A stretch of DNA of 39,248 bases from the NCBI GenBank assembly GCA_029260055.1, contig JAJDDX010000313.1, forward strand, positions 1-39,248, written 5' to 3'. This document shows, piece by piece, positions 31,195-39,248 of this stretch. Position 1 is the stretch's first letter. Each line of letters opens with the position of its first letter. Below the pieces are notes generated by a model. The model saw nothing but the letters and a program-made list of their open reading frames with translations, did no database searches and was not told the origin of the DNA. The stretch comes from Phycisphaerae bacterium. Lineage in GTDB: Bacteria > Planctomycetota > Phycisphaerae > UBA1845. A program made the position numbers and the translations under genes.

Positions 31195-34095
31195 ATGAAT
31201 CTCACGAACACTATGCGTCTGGTTGTTGTCTACTCATGTGTGCTCTCCGCCTCCGCTGTTGCGGCAGGTCCAGCGGATTCCGATCGGCAGGGGTCACGCC
31301 TCTGCGTTATGGAGCAGCCACGCAGTTTCGACAACGAAGCACTCTTCGCGCGTGTCGAAGGCGACATCGTCCGTTCAGATCGTCTCGTCGGAACGGGCGG
31401 GATGTTCGGTGACTTCGACGGCGATGATGACGTGGACCTCTACGACTACAATGCCATTCAGATCTGCCACAGCCTCTCCGGCCCGGATGTCGCCACGCCA
31501 ACGGCATGTGCGGTATTCGATGCGGATTCCGACGAGGACATCGACCTCTCCGACATCGGTGCGTTCATGGATGTCTACACGGGCATCCTGAGTGGAGTCG
31601 TCGTCAACGCGGGCGGACTCGTGCCGGTGGCTTGGCCGGACCACACCGTAGCCTATCACAGCGGTGAGCCCGGGACTCTTCATAACAACGCACTGAACGG
31701 TGTGGCTGCCCAGGCGGGTTACGTCCAGGATGACCTCTGGTACGACTGGACCATCCTCTCGCAGCCGATCGCAAGCGGAATCGTCGTGCTCTCGAATTCG
31801 TCGGAGCCGGACACTGCCTACACCATTCTACCTGACATGTTGCCGGGCGTTTACGAGTTTCAACTTACCGTGACGAACCTGATCACACTCGAGTTCGGGC
31901 AGGACGTGGTTGCCCTCTCGGTCGCCGCGTGCATCACGCATGCTGACTGCCACGACGGCAATCTGTGCACTTTGGATGCGTGCGTAGCAGGCGCGTGTTC
32001 CCACACACCGAACGCGCTCCCGTGTGACGACGGCCTGTTCTGCAACGGTGCCGATACATGTTCGGGCGGCACGTGCTCTCTTCACGCCGGCGACCCATGC
32101 GGTGGCTTTGCATGTAATGAGGTCCAAGACACCTGCGGTGGAGGGACGGTGACCTTGTTGCCTCCGGTGGTGGATCATTCGCGGCTTTGCTTTGGTCAGC
32201 AGACGGTCATCACGGCGACTGCTTCCGGCGGAACGGGCGTCAACATGTTCACCTTTACAGTTGGCAATCCACTGCTGCCGGGTGAGATGCTGGTGCCGGG
32301 CCCCGGCTCGAACCAGGCGACTTACACCGGGCCAGCCGCCCAGGCGACGACACAGACGATCACGATCAGCGTCACTGAGTCCGGCGGCAGCAGCGACCAA
32401 ACGCAGGTGCCTATCGAGACGATCGACCCAGCGACATGCGTTGACGGCGAGGCGTGCACGACTGACGTGTGTGATTTCGGCGTCTGCAACAACTTGCCGG
32501 TAGCCGTGGGGATCGCCTGCGGAGACCCTACTGACGACGCATGCACGAATCCCGATACGTGTGACGGGGCAGGCGCATGCGTGGCGAACCATGAATTCGC
32601 GGGCACCGCTTGTGGTGACGCCGGCGATACCGAATGCGACGATCCGGATTCGTGCGACGGAGCCGGGACGTGCGTCGCCAACCACGTGGCGGACGGCACG
32701 GGCTGTACGGATGACGGCAACGACTGCACGGGCGACACCTGCTCGGGAGGCGTGTGTGCCCATGCCAATCTGGTTGTCGGTACGGCGTGTGGTAGCGCAG
32801 CTACGACTCAGTGCACCGTGCCCGACACGTGCAACGGCGCCGGGTTCTGTCAGCCGAACAACTTGGCCGACGGGACTTCGTGTCCCGACGACGGCAATGA
32901 TTGCACGCTGGATGCCTGCGACACGGGCGTTTGCGCCCACCCGAACAAGCCGGCGGGCAGCGCGTGCGGTGACGCGGTAGTCAGCGACTGCGATGCGGCC
33001 GACACGTGCGACGCAGCCGGGACCTGCCTGCCGAACCCTGCGGTAGACGGAGACCCGTGCACGAACGACGGCAATGCATGTACGGACGACGTGTGCGGCG
33101 GTGGTGCCTGCACGCACCCGAACCTGGCCGACGGCGCGGCTTGCGATGACGGGCTCTTCTGCACCGCGACCGACACATGCACGACGGGTGTCTGCGGCGG
33201 CAGCGGCGGCACATGCACGCCTCCGGACTTGTGCAGCGAGGCGGCAGATGCGTGTGTCGAATGCCTCGTGGACGGCGATTGCACGGACGTTGACATCTGC
33301 ACGACCGACATCTGTGCTGCGGGAACCTGTCTTCATATTCCCAACACGGTGGCGTGCGACGACTTGCTGTTCTGCAACGGCCCGGATTCGTGTTCTGGCG
33401 GCACCTGTTCGATCCATGCCGGGTCGCCCTGTGCCGAAGCGTGCGATGAGGCGTCCGACAGTTGTGTGGCCTGCCTGGTCGACGGGGACTGCGACGACGG
33501 GAACCCGTGTACGAACAACACGTGTACGGCTGGCGTCTGTCAGTCCGTCAATAACACGGATGGTTGCGATGACGGGCTCTTCTGCACCGCGACCGACACG
33601 TGCAGTGGTGGCGTGTGCGTCGGCAGCGGAGCCCCGTGCAACCCTGGTAACCCGTTTTGTCACGAGGCGTCGGATTCCTGCAAGGAGTGTCTGAACGGGG
33701 CGCATTGCGACGACGGGAACGTCTGCACAACAGACATTTGCGACGCATCGTTCCAGTGCTCCAACGGTTCTAACAGCGATCCGTGCGACGACGGCCTGTT
33801 CTGCAACGGTGTGGACACTTGCTCCGGCGGCGTTTGCTCGATCCATGCAGGCGATCCGTGCTCAGGCGGTCCCGAATGCGCAGACAACTGTGACGAGGGC
33901 GCCAACACCTGCCATCGGCCCGCTGGTACGGCTTGTGGCATTGGGAGCGACACCGACTGCACCGACCCGGATACCTGCGACGGCGTCGGCACCTGCGACT
34001 CGAACGACGTGCCGGACGGGACGGCATGTAACGACTGCCCGCTCGGCCCTCCGGACTGCGATGTGTGTAGCGCGGGCGTGTGCGAGAATCTGTGA
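31195..34095 (+). CDS. Large secreted cysteine-rich repeat protein with dockerin-like EF-hands
   Basis: A 966-aa protein with GAGAGG eight bases before ATG 31195 and a signal peptide (residues 1-24, AVAA-GP). Residues about 77-130 carry two Asp-rich EF-hand loops (GDFDGDDDVDLYDY, DADSDEDIDLSD) resembling dockerin motifs. A PKD-like beta domain follows. From about residue 245 to the end are many Cys-rich units of the type CDDGLFCNGxDTCSGGxCS and GTACGDxxDTxCTxPDTCDGAGTC, related to slime-mould-type and EGF-like repeats; a second beta domain interrupts them around 320-405. The Cys are regularly spaced and presumably disulphide-bonded. Internal repeats are visible at the DNA level. It is probably a surface or matrix protein; binding partners are unknown. 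It follows the frameshifted secreted gene in the same orientation. Confidence 0.85.
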   Translation: MNLTNTMRLVVVYSCVLSASAVAAGPADSDRQGSRLCVMEQPRSFDNEALFARVEGDIVRSDRLVGTGGMFGDFDGDDDVDLYDYNAIQICHSLSGPDVATPTACAVFDADSDEDIDLSDIGAFMDVYTGILSGVVVNAGGLVPVAWPDHTVAYHSGEPGTLHNNALNGVAAQAGYVQDDLWYDWTILSQPIASGIVVLSNSSEPDTAYTILPDMLPGVYEFQLTVTNLITLEFGQDVVALSVAACITHADCHDGNLCTLDACVAGACSHTPNALPCDDGLFCNGADTCSGGTCSLHAGDPCGGFACNEVQDTCGGGTVTLLPPVVDHSRLCFGQQTVITATASGGTGVNMFTFTVGNPLLPGEMLVPGPGSNQATYTGPAAQATTQTITISVTESGGSSDQTQVPIETIDPATCVDGEACTTDVCDFGVCNNLPVAVGIACGDPTDDACTNPDTCDGAGACVANHEFAGTACGDAGDTECDDPDSCDGAGTCVANHVADGTGCTDDGNDCTGDTCSGGVCAHANLVVGTACGSAATTQCTVPDTCNGAGFCQPNNLADGTSCPDDGNDCTLDACDTGVCAHPNKPAGSACGDAVVSDCDAADTCDAAGTCLPNPAVDGDPCTNDGNACTDDVCGGGACTHPNLADGAACDDGLFCTATDTCTTGVCGGSGGTCTPPDLCSEAADACVECLVDGDCTDVDICTTDICAAGTCLHIPNTVACDDLLFCNGPDSCSGGTCSIHAGSPCAEACDEASDSCVACLVDGDCDDGNPCTNNTCTAGVCQSVNNTDGCDDGLFCTATDTCSGGVCVGSGAPCNPGNPFCHEASDSCKECLNGAHCDDGNVCTTDICDASFQCSNGSNSDPCDDGLFCNGVDTCSGGVCSIHAGDPCSGGPECADNCDEGANTCHRPAGTACGIGSDTDCTDPDTCDGVGTCDSNDVPDGTACNDCPLGPPDCDVCSAGVCENL

Positions 34096-34123
34096 TACGG
34101 CGGGCAACGATGGTCACCAGCTC

Positions 34124-34354
34124 ATGAAGCTGAGCCGGATCGCAAGTGTCACCGACGTTGACCGTGCGCGTGAGATCGGCCTGCTGGAGGAGGGCGCAGA
34201 TTTCAGGCTCTACTCCGAGCCAGGGGCTAGACGCATGTACGTGTACAACATCGACCGCCTTCGCACCGCTTGGCGCTCGCACTCGTGGAAGATCGCCAAG
34301 TCATGGCAGATGGGCGTCGAGCCGCTCAAGAAGTGGCTAGCGAGCGTGTCGTAG
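34124..34354 (+). CDS. Small hypothetical protein, possible mobile-element remnant
   Basis: A 76-aa frame from ATG 34124, 28 bp after the Cys-rich gene. It is charged and helix-rich with aromatic residues (FRLYSEPGARRMYVYNIDRLRTAWRSHSWKIAKSW). I recognise no family. The composition is compatible with a DNA-binding or phage-type accessory protein. No clear ribosome-binding site precedes it and an upstream in-frame extension overlaps the Cys-rich gene in another frame. It could be a real small protein or the 3' end of a decayed gene. Confidence 0.35.
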   Translation: MKLSRIASVTDVDRAREIGLLEEGADFRLYSEPGARRMYVYNIDRLRTAWRSHSWKIAKSWQMGVEPLKKWLASVS

Positions 34355-34548
34355 CCGAGCCCCGAGTCCGCCGAAAACGTGACGGCGACCTTCTCGCCAG
34401 TCATAGCGATCGCAGGTTCCCGAGTCGACAGCGGTCAAGTGCATCTGGGGCCGCGTGGCATCACACTGTCGGGGGCGTAGATAAGCCAGGCATCCACCCG
34501 GTCTTTCCGATTGCCCGTGCCTGGCATCACAAGGTAGGATTGCCCGGC

Positions 34549-35433
34549 ATGAGCGACCAGCAGCACCCAGTGGAGACGATATATCGGTCGGCGGCCAGGG
34601 AGGACTGCCTCGCGCAGGCCCTGGTGCTCGAAACCACGGGCTTCCGGCACAAAGTCGTCCGGGACGGGGCGGAGTTCGCGCTTGTCGTCGCGGGCGGGGA
34701 TGCCGCGCGAGCCCGGGCAGAACTCGACGACTACGCCAGCGAGAACCGTGAATGGCCGGCCGAGGCCGTAGTGCTTCCTCAACGCGGGAGTGGTTGGCCA
34801 GGCGTCTTCGGCTATGCCCTGGTGTTGCTGCTCGTGGCTGTGCTCGAGTATCAGCGCGCGTTCGCCCTCGACTGGCATGCAGCTGGAAAGACACACGCTG
34901 GTTCGATTCGGCACGGCGAATTATGGCGTGCGATGACCGCCCTGACCTTGCATGCGGACCTAGCTCATCTGGGCGCCAACGTCCTCATCGGCGGCCTGAT
35001 CGGGCTCTTCGCCGGCCAGTTATTCGGCTCCGGTTTGGCATGGATCAGCATCCTGATGGCGGGGACGGCGGGCAACGTACTGAACGCCTGGGTTCGCCAC
35101 GCTACCCACACCTCCGTTGGCGCATCGACGGCGGTGTTTGGGGCACTGGGCTTAGTCGCGGCATACTCATGGCAACGTCGGCGACACATGCGAGGATCCA
35201 GGCTAAGACGGTGGGCACCACTTGTGGGCGGCGCGGTTTTGTTGAGCCTCCTCGGGACGGGCGGTGGGCGGACCGACGTAGGTGCGCATGTAGCCGGCTT
35301 CTTTTGCGGCGCGCTGCTCGGCGCACTCTACGGGAAGCTGGGCGAGCAGATGTTCTTCACCGCACGGGGTCAACTCCTGCTGGGAGCGGCCGCTCTGGCT
35401 CTCCTCGCAACCGCATGGACACTCGCCCTGTGA
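34549..35433 (+). CDS. Rhomboid-family intramembrane serine protease
   Basis: A 294-aa protein; the ATG at 34549 follows a TAGGAT-type site. The N-terminal 75 residues form a small soluble domain resembling the DUF2007-type signal-transducing fold (REDCLAQALVLETTGF, AELDDYAS). Six hydrophobic segments follow from about residue 84. GELWRAMTALTLHADLAHLGAN is the canonical rhomboid entry. The catalytic dyad is Ser193 in SVGASTAVFG and His247 in VGAHVAGFFCG, both present. It cleaves within or near the membrane-spanning segments of substrates. No neighbour suggests its target. The nearby secreted proteins and the PEP-CTERM protein have membrane-spanning or sorting segments, but a link is speculative. 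Confidence 0.93.
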   Translation: MSDQQHPVETIYRSAAREDCLAQALVLETTGFRHKVVRDGAEFALVVAGGDAARARAELDDYASENREWPAEAVVLPQRGSGWPGVFGYALVLLLVAVLEYQRAFALDWHAAGKTHAGSIRHGELWRAMTALTLHADLAHLGANVLIGGLIGLFAGQLFGSGLAWISILMAGTAGNVLNAWVRHATHTSVGASTAVFGALGLVAAYSWQRRRHMRGSRLRRWAPLVGGAVLLSLLGTGGGRTDVGAHVAGFFCGALLGALYGKLGEQMFFTARGQLLLGAAALALLATAWTLAL

Positions 35434-35689
35434 GCGATCCCTTCCAGGTCGTCAGGACGGTTGTGCTTGCCCACATCGGCGGCTTCCGCTTCGTGCGATC
35501 GGGCTCACTTCCGCTACGCACATGGCTCGGGCGACGCTCACGTTCTTCTGCGCCGTTTTGGGAGCGGATACCCTCGGCACGCTTCGACACGCCATGCACG
35601 CCAGGAACATGTTCAGTGTACGTCGCCTTGCGCGATCGCAGCCAAACGGGAAGCCACGTGATTCCGGTCTCGTCATGCCCCCAAGCGCG

Positions 35690-36427
35690 CTAACTGATGC
35701 GTACGTACTCCGAGGGCACCACGTACTTGGGTTCGTGACCGAGCAGCCGGGTCGCCTCGCTGACTCGCTCGATCAGCCTGTCCAGAAACCCCGCGGTCCG
35801 TTCGCTCACGTGGAACAGGATGTCGTTGGCTCCCGGCGAGAGCGTGTGAAACCACATCTTGCTCGGCAGGAAATGGAGCATGTAGTCCAGATGCCCCACG
35901 GGATCGTTTTCCCACAGGAGGTTGAGCCCATCCGGGTGGTGCTTCCAGTCCTCGGTGTCAACGTCCATGAGGTGGTACTTGACGTTGTTTTCCTGCGCCC
36001 AGTCGAAAGCCGGTATGCCGCCCTGGCCATACGGCGGCCGAAACACCGTGATGTCCGCACCCACCATGGGCTCGAAATAGGCCCTGCAGCGATCCAGGTC
36101 CTCGGTGATTTCCGGGGCTCGGGTCAGCCAGTTCCACCACAACTCGGGATCATGGCGATACGCATGCAGGCCGATGAAATGACCTTCGTCCAGGATCCGG
36201 TCGATTCCTTTCTGGAATGCGCTGTCCGGCGGCGGGGTGGGCCAGGGATAGGCCGGGCCCCGGACGAAGAACACGGCCTTGATGGGCCCTTCGGGGTGGG
36301 TAGCCAGGGTCTCGAGGATCTGATCCAGCGGCGTGAGAAGCTCCGCGTCTGAAAGACCGGTCGCGTCCACCATGTCGGCCGCCAGCGGCCCGTCGTCAAA
36401 TGTGAGAATCCACTCGGCCTCGGTCAT
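35690..36427 (-). CDS. NodB-type polysaccharide deacetylase
   Basis: A 245-aa protein beginning at ATG 36427 with GGGGGAT nine bases upstream. The carbohydrate esterase family 4 motifs are all visible: LTFDDGP (Asp11-Asp12), GLHAYRH (metal ligands His88 and His92), RPPYGQG (130-136) and DILFHVS (His206). There is no signal peptide or membrane segment, which is unusual for peptidoglycan or chitin deacetylases, so a cytoplasmic or small-saccharide substrate is possible. The Trp-rich loop at 96-101 (LWWNW) may shape substrate binding. It stands alone between gene-free stretches. Confidence 0.9.
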   Translation of the reverse strand: MTEAEWILTFDDGPLAADMVDATGLSDAELLTPLDQILETLATHPEGPIKAVFFVRGPAYPWPTPPPDSAFQKGIDRILDEGHFIGLHAYRHDPELWWNWLTRAPEITEDLDRCRAYFEPMVGADITVFRPPYGQGGIPAFDWAQENNVKYHLMDVDTEDWKHHPDGLNLLWENDPVGHLDYMLHFLPSKMWFHTLSPGANDILFHVSERTAGFLDRLIERVSEATRLLGHEPKYVVPSEYVRIS

Positions 36428-36863
36428 GATGCAATCCCCCTTTTCGCCGGACCTCTGCGACCTCTACAGGACAAGCAGTAGAACCCATTCCCGCCCGAGC
36501 CGACCGTACGGATTCCGGCGGTTCATCCGTTCGATCGTGCCCTCGCACGCGCGCGGGGCTCGAATCTCCTCCGGGTCGCTCTCTCGCCACTTGATGCCAG
36601 CCAGACGTTGGCTGGGCACAATCCACGCCTGTCCTCATCGACTAATCCCTACTGTTTGTCAATGCACGACTGACGGCTTCGACACGTCAACAATGTCCGC
36701 GATTCCGGCCACCGCCGCCTCTTGACCGCCCTTCCATGTACAGCCAGGTTCGCCGTCCGTGCTCGTTTCACCGCGCGCCGCCTCCAGCCCTTCCGTCAGG
36801 GTTCATGGGTGCGGCCTCCTCTCGTGTTGCGCCCCCGGCGGGCGCCCACGTCGATCGACCGGG
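36428..36863. other. Gene-free stretch between deacetylase and Nudix genes
   Basis: 436 bp with no ORF I would defend. The only visible structure is a perfect 6-bp hairpin CCAGCC-N7-GGCTGG at 36597-36615, with no T-run on either side. The right end holds sequence downstream of the minus-strand Nudix gene, and the left end the leader of the deacetylase. Confidence 0.5.
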
Positions 36864-37853
36864 TCATCGCGCCTCCGCCACGCCGCACGCGGTGTGAAAG
36901 AGCACCTTATCGAAAAACAGGGCGATCCGGCGGTTGAGTTCCAGCACGCGGTACACCTCGATGGGCCTCTCCCAGACCCCGGTGCTCTGCACGTAGGTCC
37001 AGACGTGTTTGCGGAGCAACATCAATGCGCTGATCAGGTCGGGAAGAGCACACCCGGCGTCGGACAGCTCCCGGCCGACCGTCATCGAGACGCGCCGGAG
37101 CCCGTCCTCTCCGTCGCCGCCCTTCAGCCACGTACTGAACTGACTGAGGATGAACGAACCGAGTTCGAGGAGCCGGCCCGGATCGAGCCGCTCGAGCGAA
37201 CTCGTCGTCGGATTCGAGCGCACGTCGGCCAGCCACAAGCGCGCGATGGTACCCACGCGCTCGTCGATGATCCTCACCAGCGCATCGGACGCCATCTCGT
37301 CGTGCGGCCCGATATTGAGTCGACGAAAAGACTCCTGGATCGCCCACTCGTCCTCGTGCGCGATTGCGCAGAACCGAATGGCCTTCTCATTCGACACGAA
37401 GGCCAGCGGCGGTAGATCATCGAGCGCAAAATAGGACGTGGCTTCGGCGTCATCCCCGGCCTCTTCGACTCCGCCGACCTTCTGAAGCTCGAACGTGACG
37501 ATAAGCAGATCGCCGTAGAAATTGCTCTGACTCGAGTCCGCGTCGAGAAGCCTGACGATCCGGCCATCGATACCAGTTTCTTCCTTGAGTTCTCGCCGGG
37601 CCGCCTGCCCGATCGTCTCTCCGGTCTCGGCAAACCCTATCGGGAGGCACCACATGCCCTCGTGCGGGGCGTTCCTTCGCTTTACGAGGAGCACCTCGTG
37701 CCGGGCGTTGAGGACGAGGCACGCGGCCACCGGGAGCGGGTTCTGATAGAAGACCGTCTCGCAGGACGAACACACGTCCCGGGTCCGGCCTTCGATGCGG
37801 CGCGCGTCGACCGGCGCCGCACATTGGGAACAGAATCGCAGTCTCAGCGCCAT
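36864..37853 (-). CDS. Nudix hydrolase with zinc ribbon and C-terminal RsbR-like helical domain
   Basis: A 329-aa protein. ATG 37853 overlaps the end of the methyltransferase gene by 10 nt, implying coupling. A zinc ribbon (Cys8, Cys11, Cys28, Cys31), as in NudC/NADH pyrophosphatase-like proteins, precedes a complete Nudix box at 73-95 (G-x5-E-x7-REL-xEE-xGI). Residues about 185-329 form an all-helical domain with pattern SFILSQFSTWL, DLISALMLLRKHVW, LELNRRIALFFDKVLFH. This resembles the RsbRD N-terminal/non-haem-globin-like sensor domains found on bacterial signalling proteins. That domain on a Nudix enzyme is unusual. Likely action is on a nucleoside diphosphate derivative; the helical domain may regulate it. 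Confidence 0.85.
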   Translation of the reverse strand: MALRLRFCSQCAAPVDARRIEGRTRDVCSSCETVFYQNPLPVAACLVLNARHEVLLVKRRNAPHEGMWCLPIGFAETGETIGQAARRELKEETGIDGRIVRLLDADSSQSNFYGDLLIVTFELQKVGGVEEAGDDAEATSYFALDDLPPLAFVSNEKAIRFCAIAHEDEWAIQESFRRLNIGPHDEMASDALVRIIDERVGTIARLWLADVRSNPTTSSLERLDPGRLLELGSFILSQFSTWLKGGDGEDGLRRVSMTVGRELSDAGCALPDLISALMLLRKHVWTYVQSTGVWERPIEVYRVLELNRRIALFFDKVLFHTACGVAEAR

Positions 37854-38647
37854 AGCGGATCTCGGCAACGGAAGACGGCGTCGTTCTTCTCGACAACCAC
37901 TTGTCCGTGAGCTCGCAATTCCTCGTCAACGAAACGAGTCAAACGGTCCGGCACGTCGCCCCCGGGCAAGGCACCCGGCGTCACCAGCGGGAGTTTGAAC
38001 TTCAGGTAAGCCAGCAGTTCGTCGGCGTGCCGGGACTCGAAGACCAGTCGGTTTGAGTAGTCGAGTTGTTCGACGGCGCCGAACCAATCGCTAAGCTGCG
38101 CCCACCCGTTCTCTGCCGAGAATCGGCGGGTCAGGTCAAGCGCCGTGTCACCTCCATCGGCGAGTGCGGCATCGGGAAGCCGCCCGCGCAGGCTCGCCTC
38201 ACTGTGCGTCACCGCCAGGAACAGACCGCCCGGCGCCAGTACGCGCGCCAGGTCCGGCAGCACATCTACGAAGAAATACAGAGCGTAGGAGCAGGCCACA
38301 AGATCGAAATGCCGGTCAGGCCACGGTAGTTCCGTGTCGACCCGCATCGATACGAAATCTCCCTGACGCCCGGCCGCTCGAACGCGAGCCATGAATGCGC
38401 CCTCGTCCGACACGCACACGTCGACGCCCGTGATGCAAGCATCGGCAGCGACACGCGACGCAAGCGACTCCGCCATGAAGCCGAATCCACAGCCGACATC
38501 CAGGACCTTCTTCGCGCCGGTAAGATCGAGTCCCGCGAGCGCAAAGTCTCGCACATCGACCGGGTTCGTCGAACGCCGCCGGATGATGGATGAGATGCCC
38601 TCGTGAATCGCCGGGCATCGATAGGACCAAAGAACCGAGTCCGCCAT
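37844..38647 (-). CDS. Class I SAM-dependent methyltransferase
   Basis: A 267-aa protein from ATG 38647; the frame is open further upstream but without family sequence. Motif I is VLDVGCGFG (48-56). ITGVDVC gives the acidic residue for the ribose, WPDRHFDLVACSYALYFF is the motif IV region, and ARVLAPGGLFLAVTH is post-motif V. It is a Methyltransf_11/25-type enzyme; the acceptor cannot be told. Its last bases overlap the start of the Nudix gene, so the two are probably co-expressed. Confidence 0.9.
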   Translation of the reverse strand: MADSVLWSYRCPAIHEGISSIIRRRSTNPVDVRDFALAGLDLTGAKKVLDVGCGFGFMAESLASRVAADACITGVDVCVSDEGAFMARVRAAGRQGDFVSMRVDTELPWPDRHFDLVACSYALYFFVDVLPDLARVLAPGGLFLAVTHSEASLRGRLPDAALADGGDTALDLTRRFSAENGWAQLSDWFGAVEQLDYSNRLVFESRHADELLAYLKFKLPLVTPGALPGGDVPDRLTRFVDEELRAHGQVVVEKNDAVFRCRDPLWR

Positions 38648-38880
38648 GACATTGGCATTATTCCTGAAGTTACTTAACACCTCAAGGGCGAACCACAGCC
38701 GCAAGACCGAGCCGGGCTTGGCGTCGGTGACTGGTGGCACACAGCACGGCCGCGCCGCCGTGACGAAGTGAACTCAGGCGGAACGCCCGGAGCCGGGTGA
38801 GACCGCGAGCGGTGGGCCCGGGCGCCTACCGGCTCGACCGGCGGGCGAAGGGGACCCGTAACAGGATGCATGGCAGAGGT

Positions 38881-39248
38881 TTATGGGCGGAGCCGGTGCC
38901 TCCTGCGCCCCCGGCGCATGACAAATGCGGCGCCACCGAACGCCAGGCACGCCAGGGTCGCCGGCTCCGGCACGATCGTGGCCGACGAAGGCTGGAAGTC
39001 GAACATGAGATCGCCGCCGGCGCCCGCAACCGGGAGAAACGTCCCGCCACCGATGACATCTTCGCCGGAAGCATACCAGTAGACGATCGGATCGTCCGGG
39101 GTCAGTTGAAAGCCGAAGGAGATTGTAGCGCCTTCGTTGGGGTTGCCCGTCGCGGGAGTGGCGTTCAGCGCGTCGAACAGGTACACACCCGGCTGCGTCG
39201 GGAGCGACAGACCGAGGGAGCCAACCGTGATGGGTCCCGCCTCGGGCA
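38881..39248 (-). CDS. PEP-CTERM sorting-signal protein, 5' end outside window
   Basis: The frame is open to the right edge of the window; at least 122 residues are present and the start is not in view. The last 30 residues form a classic PEP-CTERM signal: VPEPATL, then a hydrophobic stretch (ACLAFGGAAFVM), then a basic cluster (RRGRRRHRLRP). Such proteins are processed by an exosortase and delivered to the surface or extracellular matrix. The preceding part is beta-rich (FQLTPDDPIVYWYAS, GGGTFLPVAGAGG) with no recognised domain. No exosortase is encoded in the window. Confidence 0.9.
   Translation of the reverse strand, partial: PEAGPITVGSLGLSLPTQPGVYLFDALNATPATGNPNEGATISFGFQLTPDDPIVYWYASGEDVIGGGTFLPVAGAGGDLMFDFQPSSATIVPEPATLACLAFGGAAFVMRRGRRRHRLRP

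Noticed and set aside
31828-33846. Long minus-strand ORF opposite the Cys-rich gene (672 codons)
   Set aside because: Antisense to a repetitive gene; its Ala/Arg/Val-rich sequence mirrors the repeats and shows no domain.

Overview
The window is GC-rich and gene-dense and looks like a chromosomal segment of an uncultured member of the Planctomycetota, possibly Phycisphaerae-like. Pointers are an ECF sigma factor overlapping a Ser/Thr kinase with a TPR tail, long secreted cysteine-rich and FG-GAP proteins, a PEP-CTERM protein, a Tat-exported GH109-type Gfo/Idh/MocA enzyme, and C-terminal 'DIN...FQGGSYPF' motifs. The taxonomy is inferred from family content only.

Layout. 1-7431: a partial FG-GAP exported protein, a lipoprotein with 68 consecutive aspartates, an ECF sigma/kinase pair, and a secreted collagen-like protein. 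7583-21043: a metabolic and regulatory block described below. 21060-29411 (all minus strand): a Lon-like protease, a Tat lipoprotein of GH109 type, a PilZ-receiver protein and a hybrid PAS histidine kinase. 29667-30247: tRNA-Arg(UCU) followed by a truncated tyrosine recombinase, an integration scar. 30345-34354: two secreted proteins, one Cys-rich and repetitive and one probably frameshifted, plus a small unknown ORF. 34549-39248: a rhomboid protease, a cytoplasmic NodB-type deacetylase, an overlapping methyltransferase/Nudix pair, and a partial PEP-CTERM protein.

The most interesting unit is 8254-21043. A protoglobin-coupled histidine kinase (candidate haem O2 or redox sensor) overlaps an NtrC-type sigma-54 activator. 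They are flanked by pyruvate:ferredoxin oxidoreductase (nifJ) with a dihydroorotate-dehydrogenase-like protein and a cytidylate-kinase-like protein on one side. On the other side lie a pseudo-receiver and an acetyl-CoA hydrolase/transferase-GNAT fusion. I find three sigma-54-like -24/-12 elements with exact GG-N10-GC spacing. They lie upstream of nifJ, the CoA-transferase fusion and the pseudo-receiver, and a 12-bp perfect palindrome sits where an enhancer site for the nifJ promoter would be expected. The proposal is a locally encoded, oxygen-responsive sigma-54 regulon governing pyruvate to acetyl-CoA to acetate flux, with a hemerythrin-like protein downstream. The protein families are read directly. 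The regulon is inference.

Other structure: three 86-87 bp hairpin-forming repeats lie in a 1-kb gene-free stretch before the hemerythrin gene, and an array of GCTCG/CGAGC inverted repeats sits just upstream of the kinase, whose best -10 box implies a nearly leaderless mRNA.
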